Source of the DNA: Dactylonectria macrodidyma | Taxonomy: Eukaryota > Ascomycota > Sordariomycetes > Hypocreales > Nectriaceae | Direction of reading: 5' to 3' | NCBI GenBank assembly: GCA_020744425.1 | Contig: JAGMUV010000004.1 | Location: forward strand, 1,054,001 to 1,118,000 | DNA: 64,000 nucleotides | In this document: positions 10,641 to 23,927 of the stretch, piece by piece | How positions within the stretch are numbered: position 1 is the stretch's first letter | How the letters are laid out: each line of letters begins with the position of its first letter | Made by a program: the position numbers and the translations under genes | The notes under the pieces: generated by a model | What the model was told of the DNA's origin: nothing | The model's database searches: none | What the model saw: only the letters and a program-made list of their open reading frames with translations

Positions 10641-13600
10641 GCCTTGAGGTTCCATTGCTTTCCAGGCGTCCTTCATATGTCGCACCCTGCCAGGTCCCCT
10701 AGAGAGTCGGGAGAAACTGCTCCCTGGCTGGCCTGGGCTGTAGCCCTGGACCACAGCCCTGGAGGAGCAACAGCGCAGTTTTGCACTTTGCACGTTGTCT
10801 ACCATAACTACTGCAGCCCGGCTAAGAAAACGGAGTCCGGGACCCGGGCATTCGGACGTGGCCGCTGCGTGGTGCCATCTCAGGAACCCATGCACCACCA
10901 TTTTGCTTCAATGCCGGCTCCGGAGCCGCCAAGTTCCGGGGTTCCGAAAACGAACACGCAGTTCTCCACAGTCGTGGGAATATGATGGTCAATTCCGCAG
11001 CGGCTTCTGGTGTTTGGCGGCTTTTGCCTTTTCGGTACTCCGCCAGGTCTTATTTGGCGTCTAATTTTTTCCAACTACCTGAAGATAAGATAACGATTTT
11101 ACTCACATTCGCTCCTTGTCGGCATGTCCGACCTGGCCTCCTTCGCCATCCATTTGCAATGCCTTATCAAACAAGCTGCTTATGTTTACAGCACAAAACT
11201 CATTCTCGAACAACGACGTGATGACTCACGCAGTGATTGCGGATTAGAAAAGAGGGATTTTCGTGATGTTCCATGCCTTGGTCCCAGATGCACGGTACAC
11301 CTATCCTGTCCCTCTAGAAGCGAGGAGGCTCTGTAGCTCGGAATGATTTTCGCTTGAATTAAATGTGACCCCTCACCAAACCATGAAAAGTCCGAGGAGA
11401 CTATCGAGATGCCGACGCCCCGAACCCCTCCCGGTCGGTCTTGATTGATACGTGTTGCCCCATACTCTGAACTCTGAACGGTCGACTTGAATCTTAATCT
11501 AACGGTGATCGACTCGTCATCATTATTTGACGAAAAACTTGTGTCCTAGCCATGGCATATGTACCTAAGCAGTAGGACATGGCGTTCGTTTGTGGCCAAC
11601 AAATGCGAGGTTCAGCGACTCGGTACGCATCTACATTGTACCTCGGGTCCAACCCCCATCTGGACGACACACCAAGTGACCTAAGTACTGCCTAGTCGGC
11701 TGCTATGGTGAAGGTCAATACACCTAAACACCGACATGCGATGGGCAATAAAGCTTGAAGGTCATCAAAGCGCCCCACCAGGTTCCGAGGGACTCCGGGC
11801 TCCGATGGGCGATGATTGGCACTCTCTGTTAACCATGTCCTCGGAGTCAGTCGGCCGCCTGGTTCGGTGGCGGTCTCGTATTTCTTGCTAGCACAACGGT
11901 ATGGTGGCTCATACCTAGTGTAAATTCTCCATCCAAAGGAGCCTCACTGTGCATGGAATTGTTTGCAAAGTAAACAACGTAAAGAGAAACATAAAGCTTT
12001 TGCGCCTCCTGCATCATCTCAATATACTCAGCGTACTGTATCGCTTCGCTGATTTAGACTCGTTCAAGATTGAGGGTGCGTTGGGGAGAGTAATGGCCAT
12101 ATATTTACTAAAGTAGCCACGGCACCTATGTACCAGGCACCGTGCAATTTTTGCCAGCTCCCGAAACACTCCAGGTCACCTGGAATCATTTAAGACTCCC
12201 GGCCATAAGGTAAGGTACGAAGGGAGATACACTGGAGGCCAAGTGCCTGCCAGACGGGTGCCCTGCACTTGGCAATGGATGTGGAGAGTCAATGGGATGG
12301 GCTAGACCTTTGATGACGCCGCTGTAGTGCGGCATACGTATTGGTATCGAAGCTGTCGCAGTGAGACACTCCGCCTAACTAGCAACGATGGTGGGCACTG
12401 ATGCTTCTAACTTGACATAGCTGTTCCAATCAGTCTAAAAGGGGTAATATGCAAAATAGACTTGTGTACTTACATCAAGTGAATATGTTCGTGCTCCGGA
12501 TGTACATGGTACATACGTGCTTTGTAGATAGGACAGTTCGGATCCCATCTGGGCGGTACAGGGCTCGTGCGTCTATCAGTGGTGGATTAAGTGCGGAGTG
12601 GCTGGCTGTCAGAGCGCAAGCTGAGGATGTTACGAAATACGTGTTGCAGTCACCAGGTAATAATAACCCTGGCGATGCATCGTACGAAAGTCACAGGCTG
12701 ACTTCGTGTAGAGCTGGTGTCTGCCTAGTATGATAATGATTACCTACGGTCGTAGTCATAGTATGTATCAGCTGCCACGCATGATTGCAATGCCTGGCAC
12801 CTTTCGAGGACCCGGCTGGGCCGTGAACAAGCATGATATTCCAATGAGCACGATCTGGGTTAGGCGCGACCGTCACCTGTCACCCTACTCCGGAAACATC
12901 AAGATGATCGACTCCCGGAGTGAGGTTCAATCTTAGGCGCTTGTTGACGCTTGGGCGTTTGTGGGTACGTACGTAGGCTACCTACATTCAGATCAGCGCC
13001 TGAATGACATGGCATCAAAGTCTCATCCTCGTGTTGCTCGCTGCCACTGGACACCTTTGCGCCGTCATTATTAGAAGCATTAGAGAAGATCTCAACCCCA
13101 GACTAACCCCTCTGACCCCTTTCTTCACAACCAATGGATCGCCAGCGGTGGCGCGTGGTCTGTCCATGCCGGACTGTGAGGCGCTGATAGGTCGTGGCCC
13201 TTGCAGATTTGCATGGATGACTAGGACGTCGAAGCCCAAATTTATGGCTGGTTGCGCTGGCTGTAGCCTCTCTCCCTTGCTTCCTTTGTAAGAGTTCTGG
13301 CCCAAGAGCCCCCAAGCTCGGCGCTCGGACAGTAGCGTCATTGTTGATCCAGCCAAAGTCCGTCGGCCGTAGGTCGTGGGCCACCGGCGGGATTGTCTTG
13401 CTGTCTTGCTGCTGTTGATTTGCGTGACTCCGTACTTACCTCAATTACTTTGTACTGTACGTACCTTACCTGCCCAACCTTCCATCTGCGGAGCCACCTC
13501 GAGACTCTCTCCTCTCTTATCCCAACCTATCTAGGTGCATACCTAAGGTAGTAAGTCTTTCACAGCGATCCGCGCCTCGCCTGGAACGTCGTGTTTGCGT

Positions 13601-13695
13601 ACCGTGTTGTCTCTTTGCCTGCCGCCCTCGACCCTCGCCCGAGACCGAAAGTCGACGACCTTGGATCATGGGACTGCGGCTGAATCCGAGTTGAA
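10641..13695. other. Divergent intergenic region between P450 reductase and PAG1 genes
   Basis: About 3 kb with no supported gene. Open frames are short and lack codon bias, splice structure or a recognisable product. Short motifs such as tacctaaggtag and cctaggta-like palindromes recur, as often seen in intergenic DNA of these fungi. The right part (13450-13695) is CT-rich and is probably the PAG1 promoter and leader. Confidence 0.5.
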
Positions 13696-16600
13696 ATGGG
13701 TGAGTCCTAGATATAAGTGTGCCCGCGATCAGCTTCCCGCCCCTCCTACTCCCTGGACCTACAATTGCGCTGCGGGAATCCCCTCGTCGCGCTACAGGTG
13801 ACTGTTCAGCGAACTCACAGTGCTCCAACCGACCGCAGCTGGAGCTAGCCTGAACTAAACTTGCGCTTACGGATACTTGGGAACGAACTCTCCCCAAGTT
13901 CCGCGAACAGACTTGGAACATCGCCCAACAGACCCAACAGAGGACGTGATCGCTGATAGCCCCTTGTGCCACCAAATAGTGCCGTCGCAGCCGCTGCCGG
14001 ACCACCTGCAGGATCCGCTTAGATTCTCGCCCCGGTCCGTTTCAAGACTCGAGGAAGAAGATGAGGACGAGTCCGTTTGGGATCGAACGCTCCGTCCCGC
14101 TCTTGACCCGCCCCATCGTCCCTCGCACTCACGAGACTCCTCTGCCGACAAGATCTCCCAACCGCCCCCGACCTTGACATCACCGCGCATCCACGTACCG
14201 CATTCGAGAGGAGCCCTCGGAGGCGTCGTCGAGCGAGTCGTTGATCCGAAAACCGCAAACTACGGCCACCATCGCCAAACCTCCATCGTCCACGGCATCC
14301 AACACTCGAGAAATGGCAGTCTGGCGAGCACTAAGTCCAGCCCTCTCAGTCCGCAAATGATTGCTGCCGCCGGGGTCAACCTCGACCGTCTCGACCGACC
14401 GGACATGCAGTCTGTAGCTGCCCGCATCGATAGCGATGGCGGCTACCCATCGCGGCCACCCACAGCTCTCTCAGGGAGTACCATCCAGATGGACCGCTCC
14501 GCCTCCGCCGCCGACCTATCCCCTCACAGCGCAACCCAGCGCAAGCTGGAGCGTATGCACAGCAAGTCGAGGCGTGACCATGCTCCTCATCACTCTCATT
14601 CTTCCCGCCACCACAAGGATGACCAAAAGACGGTTGGCGAATACGCCTTACACGTTTTGTTCACCTCGGTCAGTTCAAACCTGAGCGGGCCAAAGAGTCT
14701 CTAGCTAACATTATCATAGTTCATAGCTCAAGCTGAGGAGAAGCTGACGGAGTGTGTCACCGTGCCATTCGATCCCGAACCTCATATCGAACAAATTTGC
14801 GGACCCGGCGTTGATCCCGCCTTCGACCAACTGATTGTCGCCCTTGGCCATATTGCGAGCCCAAAACCAAAAGCTCTGATCGATTCGATGATGCTATGGA
14901 GGAAGAGTAAGAGCGATGCGGCCAATGAAGCTCGCAGTCATCTTCAACAGTCACGAGGCATACCGGGGGCCCCTCTCTTGCGAAGAAACACAGAGCCAGT
15001 GCAAGCTGGGCCCCCAGGCTCTGGGGGAGCTGACAGCGCCTTTCCGAACGTACCACCAACCCTCGCCGCGAGACAAGAATTCGTTGCCCAAGCCGAGCGT
15101 CGATCTGCTGTTTCCATATACATTCTGTGCCGGGTTTTACTGGAGGTAATAAGCCAGAGCAGTCTGACTTGCATCACGCCGGAAATGGAGGATAAACTGG
15201 AAAGCATCATTTTCGGTCAACTCAAGATTGCTGATACCGAACAATTGATGCTGTCACCTCTGAAACTCGCCAACTGGAACCTATTCGCCCAGCTCCTCGG
15301 TTACATGAGCGATATCAACTTTGCCAGCGTCACCAGGAGGTTCATCGAAGATCTGGAAAGCTCGCTCCAAGAGCGAGTAGTCAAAAGCCCGACATCCTCT
15401 TCAGGGCGGGACGCCGAGGGAAAGGTAGAGCTTGTCTTGGGTGGCATGAAACACCTGAGAGTTAAAGTCTCGCCTGAAGAGTCATGGGAACAGTCTTGCG
15501 ATTTCTTCATCTCACTAGGCCGTCTGTTCAACAAATGCCACGGTCAGAGGGTCAAGACTGCCTTTTGCCAAGTCTTGGATATGCTGCTACTCCCCATTGC
15601 TGCAAAGGCTAGCAACAGCCACTTCATACACCCAAGATGGGCTGAGGTTCTTTCCGCTATCGGACCTCGCCTTGCTCAAATGTTCATGAAGCCTCGACAT
15701 TGGAACATTGCATTTCCCCTCACTGCTACTTTGCTCTGTGTTTCTCCCCCAGAAAACTTTGGCACCCAGTGGCTGCAACTTATCCTCCCGTTACAGACGA
15801 AGGCGAAGGATCGCTTCACGAAACCCCTTTGCCTCCAAGTTATCTCCCGGTTGCTTTGGACTTACCTATACCGCACAAATGATACCCCTACCAACGCCAT
15901 CCGAAAGATAGACGAAATCATGAAACTGGTCCTGCCCTCATCAAAGCGCAGTTTGGTGGCCTCCGACACCGTCTGTACTGAACCCTTGATCCAAATCATC
16001 CGTTTAATTGGATCCAAGTACCCGGAATACTGCTTCCGAAACATAGTGTTCCCCCTCGTCAATGCTGAATTATTCACATCTAACAAGGAGCTGAAAGTCG
16101 AGCAGTTGGATCCCGACAGAGTTGTTGTTGGCATCCGTGCTTTCCTATACATCATGTCCGACTTGGAGAAGGGGGACCAGGGCCAGCCACCCTTCCCGCA
16201 ATCCTATGAAGCTCCTGTCGCATCTCCAGACCGGTTCCCTGCCTCTCCCGCAGTCTCTTCGCCTCGCAACTCCCCCCTATCAAATCCCACAGCCACTCCG
16301 AAAGAGGAATACGTCACACGTCCCGTGCTCACACACGTTTTGAGCGACAATGTTCGAGAATACTATCTCAAGTTTTGTGAAATCCTTGGGAAGATTACCA
16401 TAATCTGCGATAATACCTTCGGCGGCCAGGCAGCATTGGACGAGAAATTCAACAGCCCGGGACCTAAGACTCCAATTGCTGAGACGTTTACCTTCTCACG
16501 CAAAGATGATCACCAGAATGCGTCAGATCAGAAACAGGCATTCTATGAACTTTTGCACGTTGCAGTACAGGCGTTGCCCCGCTGCCTTTCTGTTGACATT

Positions 16601-19600
16601 CCATTCAATTCACTCATCAACTTGCTATGCACTGGCACAGCTCACGTGCAGTACAATATTGCTGAATCATCGGCCAACTCCCTGAAGGCCATTGCTCGAC
16701 ATTCTCATGCTCAACAAGTGACAATGGGCTTTGCCCGGTTTATCTTTAACTTCGATGATCGCTACTCAACCATGTCCGACGGTGGAATGCTCGGCCACAG
16801 CCACATTGAGAACACCCTGAGGCTATACGTTGAGTTATTGCAGATATGGATTGAGGAGATTAGGTGCAAGACCAGAGAGGCGTCAATGGAACAATCAGAC
16901 AGCACGGCATCGGACAAGAGGGCCCTCAAACTTGACCTTTCGAGTATCTGGGCCGAGGTTGATCAAGCGGAAGCCCATGGTCTTTTTTTCCTTTGCTCGC
17001 AGTCTCGACGGGTCCGTCACTTTGCCGTTACGGTTCTCAGACTTATTGTTGAGTTTGATATTGCCCTCGGCAAGGAGGAGAAGGATAACATGAGGCTCAT
17101 TGACATTTTGGAGAACGAGTCCAGCAAGGTGATGGACTTCAATGACGAACAGCTCTCAGTCGCAGAACGCAGTCGCTTGCAACGAGGTCTGCAAAACACC
17201 AACAACCGCGGTGCATTGGTTGAGCTCTGTGCCAGCGATGTCTCGTACGATACAACGTTGTGGTTCAAAGTCTTCCCCAACCTCATTCGGATCGCCTATG
17301 AAACGTGTCCCTTCACTGTCACCATATGTCGAGACCTCATATGCAATCGCATTTTGCAGATGTACAAACCAATCGTATATCTTTCAGAGCCGTCCCGAGG
17401 TCTTTACTACAATGGAGACCCCGGAAGTGCCCGTTTGGCTGGGCGGCCCGCCACGGCGCATCCAGAGGTATTGGTAGAACAGTGGAAGCTATACCTGATC
17501 TTTGCCTGTACGACTCTCGCGGACCCCGGTGCTGCTCCAACCCCCAAGGATCCTCAGCACGTCCGAAAGAACTCCAAACCAATCTCGAAGGATAAGATTG
17601 TGACTGCACGGACACTGTTCAAGTACCTGATTCCTCTACTGTCTGTTTCTTCCGGCTCTGTGCGTGACGCAGTTGTCGTTGCCATGGGATCGATCAATAT
17701 TCACATTTACCGAACTTTGCTTGAGGAACTCCAAGGTCAGGTATCACGCTGTAATGATGAAGCGCGTGCTCGGATGCACCAACGAACCAACAGCAGCCCA
17801 CGGCGGAATCGCAAGATGGACTTGTTGAGAACCGAGATTACACACGTCTTCAAGCTAACATCTCACTTCATCAACGACCCTGAAGTATATAACTCGGAGT
17901 TCTTTCTCACCAACCTCACTTCATACACCAAAGACCTGAAGCTCTTTCTCATGGATGGCGAAGTTCAGATGGACTGGGAGTTTCAAAAGCTGCGGCGGCA
18001 CTACTGCGGCCTAATGGAAGCTCTTTTTGAAGGCATCAACCGTACTAGAGACCCATCACGATGGATGACATTTGAGTCCCGAAAATCTGCTTTCTCCTTG
18101 ATGGAAGATTGGTGCGGGTTCTCGCCAAACCAAAATCAAATCCGGGTCCGTGAAGACACCATGCGCCAATCTCTCATCGATCAGCAAACACTAGGCGAGA
18201 GAGGCACCGTCACTGCAGCAATGGAGATTGAAAAAAGGAATCTAAGAACTGCTGCGCTGAGTGCCATGGCCGCTTTGTGCGGAGGGTCTATTAGCATCAC
18301 GACGGAGAGTGGCGTTATTCTGCAGTTTGACGTTCGCCGCATGCTAGCATGGATTGAAGCCATCTTCAACTCAGGAAGTGACCGAATGAACGTGATTGGA
18401 AGGCGAGCCTTGCAGAACCTGATCGTTCACAACCAAGAATATCCTTACCTCCTGGAGCACTGCATCGCGCGATGTTACCTCGCGGACGTGCCCAAGGTAC
18501 TTGAAAGCTACTTCGCGGTCGTCACACAAGTACTCCAAGGACACATTGACTACCCCTGTCCATTTTGGAAACTACTCGGCCTCTGTCTGTTCACTCTTGG
18601 GAATGATCAAAGCGAGATCCGATCGAAGTCGGCGACGGTGTTGCGATCCCTAGAAACACGTCAACAACGCAACTCGAAGGTCCAGGACTTCGACATTAGC
18701 ATTTCCGATAAAACACAGGCTGTGTACAAATTAGCCCAGTTCGAAATATCCAAACGCCTTGCCAACAGTCACACAGAGTTAGCGTTTCACATTTTCTCTG
18801 AATTCACTCTATTCTTCAAGGATCTGCAGCCCGCAGCTCAACGTAACGTCGTCGCGGTTGTGCTTCCTTGGATCCAATCAATTGAGCTGAAGCTAGATCC
18901 AAATGGTGGACCTACAGCTCAATCTTACGTCCTTTTGGCCAACCTGCTGGAAATTACCATCAAATCGAGCGGGGCACTGCATAACGAAGTCCAGGCCCTC
19001 TGGCAAGCCCTCGCTACTGGTCCCCATCCTGGCAACGTTCGGTTGGTCCTTGATTTCATCATGCAGCTGTGCCTTGAGCGACGCGAACAGAACTTCGTCG
19101 AGTATGCCAAGCAAATCGTCGTCTTCTTGTCCACCACAAACAGTACGCCAGGTATCAAAGTTGTGGAGTTTCTCCTCATGCAGATTACGCCAAAGGCCAT
19201 GGTTCCAAACGAGAAGAGAGACGCAGTCCCAGCACCACCCGATATAAGCTTGCTCCCCTACTGTGCCGATCTCGCTGAGGCCCTCCCAGTTGGAACCAAG
19301 CAGGCTGGGTTCTCTCTTGGACAGTTGTCGCTCATCCTGCTCGTCGACTTGATGGTTTCTCCTGTTCATCTTATACCAGAAAACGTTCCGGTTCTCCTCC
19401 AGGTGGTCACTGTCCTCTGGGACCACTATACACCGCTTGTTCAAGAGCAAGCCCGCGAGATGCTGGTTCATCTGATTCACGAATTGGTCATCTCACAGGT
19501 CGATGACCAAATCCAAGACGTGGACAAGAAGTCGATTGAGGATTTGATCGATCTCGTCCGTCGACATGATCGCTCCGTTGTCTGGGGTTACGAGGATAGC

Positions 19601-21661
19601 AACGGCAAGGTGGACGACCACGACAACAAAGTCCCTCCCAGCATGGAGTGTCTCACCGCACGAGTCATTGAGACCTTCGAGTTGACGTTCCCCGGAATCA
19701 AGGAGCAATGGGGACGACTATCTCTCACCTGGGCCACCTCATGCCCTGTCCGACATCTTGCCTGTCGATCGTTCCAAATTTTCAGATGTGTTCTGACATC
19801 AGTTGACCAGTTTATGCTGGGAGATATGCTAGCGCGGCTGTCTAATACGATAGCCGACGAGGATCCCGAGATCCAGTCATTCTCGATGGAGATTCTCACA
19901 ACTCTGAAGACGCTCATTGTCAAATTGGATGCTGAAAATTTACTCAACTTCCCACAACTGTTCTGGACGACTTGTGCCTGTCTTGAGTCCATCAACGAAC
20001 GAGAATTCCTGGAGGCTGTGGAAATGCTCAACAAGTTCCTCAGCAAGGTGGACTTCCAAGTGCCTACTGTACGGAGGCTGTTGGCTGATGGCCAACCAGC
20101 TCGCTGGGATGGGATATTTGAAGGCGTTCAACCCTTGCTCCACAAGGGATTGAGGTCTTCTTTGTGCTGGCAGACGACTCTCGATACAATGGACAAACTA
20201 GTCCAGCTCCCTAGCGATGGATTGATTGGCGGCGATAATCGGCTTTTCTTCTCCCTATTGGCCAACCTTCCTCGTTTCTTGAACGAACTAGAGCGAGACA
20301 GTCCCAGCGAAGACGCATTGCGGACGGCGAGTCTTCTCATGGAGGAATCCGATCGGCAAGGATTCAACGGCATTGCCGTTGCCTTGCATGGGTTTGTTTC
20401 CAAAATATCACAGGGCAGTAGTAAGGACTTCCTCGTTGAACTATGGGGTTCGTTGCGAGAATACTTCCTCCCCCATCTGGATTTCGAGATGGTTACATTT
20501 CTCATCGGGTTGCTCACCAACTCCCTATCCTGGGTCAAGATACAGACGATGCGAATCCTGTGTGTGGCAATTCCCGAAGTAGACATGAGGAAGCCAGAAC
20601 TCGCTGGTCATGGGTCCGACCTCATCTCGCCCCTCCTTCGCCTCCTGCAGACCGAGTTTTGCATGGAAGCACTGGAAGTGCTAGACAACATCATGACTAT
20701 GTCTGGAAACCATATGGATAAGCACCATTTGAGGATGAGCATGACAAGGTCGACCTCAAAGGCCATCCGAAAGGAGTATGAGCGCACCCAGAGTCTTTTT
20801 GGAATTCCCGAAGCTTCTGGTTGGGCAATTCCAATTCCCGCAAAGAAGACGGACGTCACACGCGCGAACATCCATGCCGCCTTTTACACATGCCAAGGAT
20901 CAGAGGGCATGTTACCTGAGGTGACTCCTACGCCTGAAGTTGAATTCCACGCAGATGACTTCCCGTATGGCTACTTCGGTACGACTGAAAGAACGGAGAC
21001 TATGATGTCTGATGAAGGCCGCGGTGATGTCCATGTCGGTGACTTGGTGACCAAGCTGGATAGTCTTGATGACTTCTTTGATGAACCCTCAAGCCCAACT
21101 ACGGATGATGATCGACGATCCTCCAGAACCATCACCGAGTTCACTCCCGAGTCGTTTGAGTCTGGGGCAGAGTTGTATGACGAACAAATTCTGCCGATTT
21201 TGCACGAAGCATCGAACAACGTGTCGTTCCAGAACGGATTCGCAGATCGATCTCCTGTCATATCGAGGGAGGTTGGCTCCAACACGATGAACCCTGGTGC
21301 CTTCAGTGCTGTCGGACCCCCTCCTGCACGTCCTGGTCTCCATTCACGATCCATCACGTCACCGTCAGCCCCGGCATCTTATCAACCTCAGATAGGGGAA
21401 CTCGCTTCTGATGACGAGTACGTGGGGGGCTTCTCGGATGCCGACGACGAGAGACCGAACACTGGTCACACAGAAAGTGCCTTCTTTTTGGAAAGTATGA
21501 TCAATCCTCCCATGCGAAGGCCGCAATCGAGGATGCGGCGTGTCGCACAGAGTAGATCACGGGATGAGCGGTCGAGGGAGAAGGCACCGCCTCAGCCAGC
21601 AACGCGTTTGGCAAACACGATGCTTCCACCAAATATGACAAACACGGGGGATATGCTATGA
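13696..21661 (+). CDS. PAG1: Cell morphogenesis protein (PAG1/TAO3/Mor2, Furry family)
   Basis: Furry-family proteins are giant HEAT/Armadillo-like scaffolds of the RAM/MOR network that activates NDR kinases and controls polarised growth and septation (known). The main exon is 14720-21661, preceded by an exon ending at 14668; the intron 14669-14719 has donor GTCAGT, branch GCTAAC and acceptor CATAG and keeps the frame (HVLFTS to FIAQAEEK). The in-frame region upstream has no ATG before a stop at 13856, so I infer a first coding exon consisting only of ATGG at 13696-13699 before a GTGAGT donor, spliced to an acceptor near 13910. This gives about 2,570 aa. The N-terminal 250 residues and the last 250 are disordered and Ser/Pro-rich; the centre is helical repeats. 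The start is the least certain part; the identity is firm. Confidence 0.9.
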
Positions 21662-22180
21662 TGATGGAGGTGAGGAAATTGGTACTGTAACTTGGATCAA
21701 TGCCTGTCCACGTATGTGAATATCTTAATTGTATGATGAGTGTGATGAAGTGAAGACGCTAGACGAATGGAAGGGGCATGTAAGTGCATCATGAGCCATG
21801 TCCGATGAGGGCGTTATCGGGAACTTATGGAAAATCAATGGATACAATAGACAATTTGGTTGCATTTCAATCCATGCTCGATGTCATTTCGGACTGTCGA
21901 GATAGGCCGAGACTCTAACGATGGATTTTCTATACCTCGAGGCTCAAAAATACTACAAATTGATATTAAATCTCAGTAAAAAGGCCAAACCCCGGATTTA
22001 CGGTGTACCGCACAAGCGCAAATAGCACTAGGAAGACGAGGTGGGTTGTGAACTTGGAAGCTCTGGAGACTTCGGCAGTACTTTACCTCCTAGACATGGG
22101 TTTTTGCCGGGTCACCTGAGGCACCCAGGATTCTGGTTCTTCACCCATCACTACACTTAGAAAATGCAGCCTAACAGCGC
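21662..22180. other. Intergenic spacer PAG1 to RRG7-like
   Basis: About 520 bp of AT-richer sequence holding the PAG1 3' UTR and the promoter of the next gene. No recognisable element beyond that. Confidence 0.5.
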
Positions 22181-22954
22181 ATGCGAGTTCTCATCGCAAC
22201 AAAAATAATGTTAGCCTCTAGGTGCAGCTCTAGAGGGGGCAGCAGACGATTTTCTCGTTCAGCAAGGCATATCACGGCAAGAATTGACGCGCAGCGATTC
22301 CTCAGCCATGCAACTGCCAGCAAGTTGATTTTTCCCGAGGCGCCATCCAAAGAACACTCCGACCTGGCCACTTTCCTCGCCTATGTCGAGCGCAGTCGAC
22401 TGAACAAGAGGTCTCCCTTCTACAGAGGCACGCACTATGAGTACACAGTTGCTCAGGCACTCTCGCAGTATGGATTCTTACTCAAACGCGTCGGCGGCGC
22501 ATCGGATCGAGGGCTGGACCTTCTGGGCACATGGAAGCTGCCCTCAACGAGACATGTCATGAAGGTCTTCCTGCAATGTAAGGCCGGGGCGCGTAGCCCG
22601 AGCCCGATGTATGTGCGGGAGCTGAAAGGAGCGCGTGCGGAGGCACCCCCGGGATGGCGAGACGAGGCGGATGCGCTAGGTCTCCTAGTAGGCGAGAAGC
22701 CCGCGACACGGGGCGTCCAGGAGGAACTTCGGGCACCGGCACCGCTAGGATATGTGTGCTGCTCCAAAGAGGGCGAGGTCAAGCAGCTGCTGTGGAATCA
22801 GGCGGCGCAGGAGATGGGACTGGAGGGAGTATCGGTCGCAGTCAGGTATGCGGCCGAGGGTGATGGGTCGGAGAAGCAGTTGGTATTGATGAGAGGCATG
22901 AAGACACTGCCGCTTCTAGAGAGGCTGGAGGCTCCTGAGGTCGAAAAGCTATGA
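22181..22954 (+). CDS. RRG7: RRG7-like mitochondrial protein with restriction-endonuclease-like fold (DUF2034)
   Basis: A single-exon gene of 257 aa. The first about 45 residues are rich in Arg, Ser and Ala without acidic residues, as in a mitochondrial presequence. The core SPFYRGTHYEYTVAQAL, then a Gly-rich GGASDRGLDLLGTW, then VFLQCKA matches the D...QxK arrangement of PD-(D/E)XK nuclease-like domains and the fungal RRG7 family, which yeast needs for respiratory growth (known; mechanism unclear). The Asp of RGLDLLG and the Lys of QCKA are the candidate active-site residues. The start at 22181 is the first in-frame ATG; an internal Met at residue 10 is an alternative. The sequence is notably GC-rich from 22570 to 22860. 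Confidence 0.82.
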   Translation: MRVLIATKIMLASRCSSRGGSRRFSRSARHITARIDAQRFLSHATASKLIFPEAPSKEHSDLATFLAYVERSRLNKRSPFYRGTHYEYTVAQALSQYGFLLKRVGGASDRGLDLLGTWKLPSTRHVMKVFLQCKAGARSPSPMYVRELKGARAEAPPGWRDEADALGLLVGEKPATRGVQEELRAPAPLGYVCCSKEGEVKQLLWNQAAQEMGLEGVSVAVRYAAEGDGSEKQLVLMRGMKTLPLLERLEAPEVEKL

Positions 22955-23927
22955 TGAACAAAGATGTCTAAACAAGAGCGAAAGTCATGATTCGCGACAA
23001 TACGACATTCTCCTTAACTTCATGGATGAACGACCAAAGGGCAGCAAAGCACACTCCGCGTTTGCCATCCACCTAGCACCAAGGCTTCCAGAGAATCTTC
23101 GACACCCACCCTCGACATTATAAACGATTATCTAACGATTATCAAGTGGTAACGCCATGATGCAAGGAGATGGTCCAACCTCACAGCATTTCCCCCCCTC
23201 ACAGTTAGGGCTGACACAGCAGCTGAATAATCCTGCTTCATAACCCCCCAAATGAGACAGCCATTCTCGTTTCATGTCCAATGGGACGCTATGTAGGCAA
23301 AAGACTAGTCGGCCTAACCGCCAGCAAGTCGTCAAACCAGCCCTCACTACTGAGCGACGGCTGGATACCCGCTTCTCACAGTCCATCTGAGATCTCGAGA
23401 ACGTCGAACGGGCGGCTCCTTAGTCATCACACGCGCGTATCTCTTACCCCGGTCACGAGCTTAATCGTTGCTCAACCAGCCAGAAACCTGGCCGTATACG
23501 AGAACGGGTTAAGGCTTACAGCGCGCGGCGGGCCGCAATCTAGATAGCATTGCTCCTGTCTGATGGAAGCGGCAATGGGCTGTTGTCGTTGCCTCTACAT
23601 GTCGTCATGTAACCACTGGCCGAAAGCCAGCATTAGCAATCAGCGCCCCCGTTGTGATTTGCAAGCAAGTCTTGATGAGGAGAGTTGTGTTCGTTATGTT
23701 GTGGAACCTACGTTAGAGCAGGGTTCGATATCCGGATAGTTATAAAGGGAAGGGACGTCGGCCACGAAGTACACCAGGAAGCATCAACAGCAGAACCACA
23801 GTATCACAGCATCACAGCATCACAGCATCACAGGTTCATTTCAACGCCAATCTCTTGACCAGCAACTTCCTTCTCACATAACACGATCATCATCTCATCG
23901 CCAACAACTCTCGCCGATTACTTCACC
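22955..23927 (+). promoter_or_regulatory. Intergenic region and promoter of the glutathione S-transferase gene
   Basis: The downstream gene has a clear TATA element, TATAAA at 23741-23746, about 185 nt before its ATG. Its leader carries four head-to-tail copies of atcacagc (23803-23833, last copy partial) and then CT/CA-rich sequence up to CACCATG. The first 700 bp hold the 3' UTR of the preceding gene and no recognised feature. Confidence 0.55.
23803..23833. repeat. Tandem octamer (atcacagc)x4 in a 5' leader
   Basis: Three perfect 8-nt units plus a 7-nt partial unit lie between the TATA box and the ATG of the glutathione S-transferase gene. They are probably transcribed as part of the 5' UTR. 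Confidence 0.85.
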
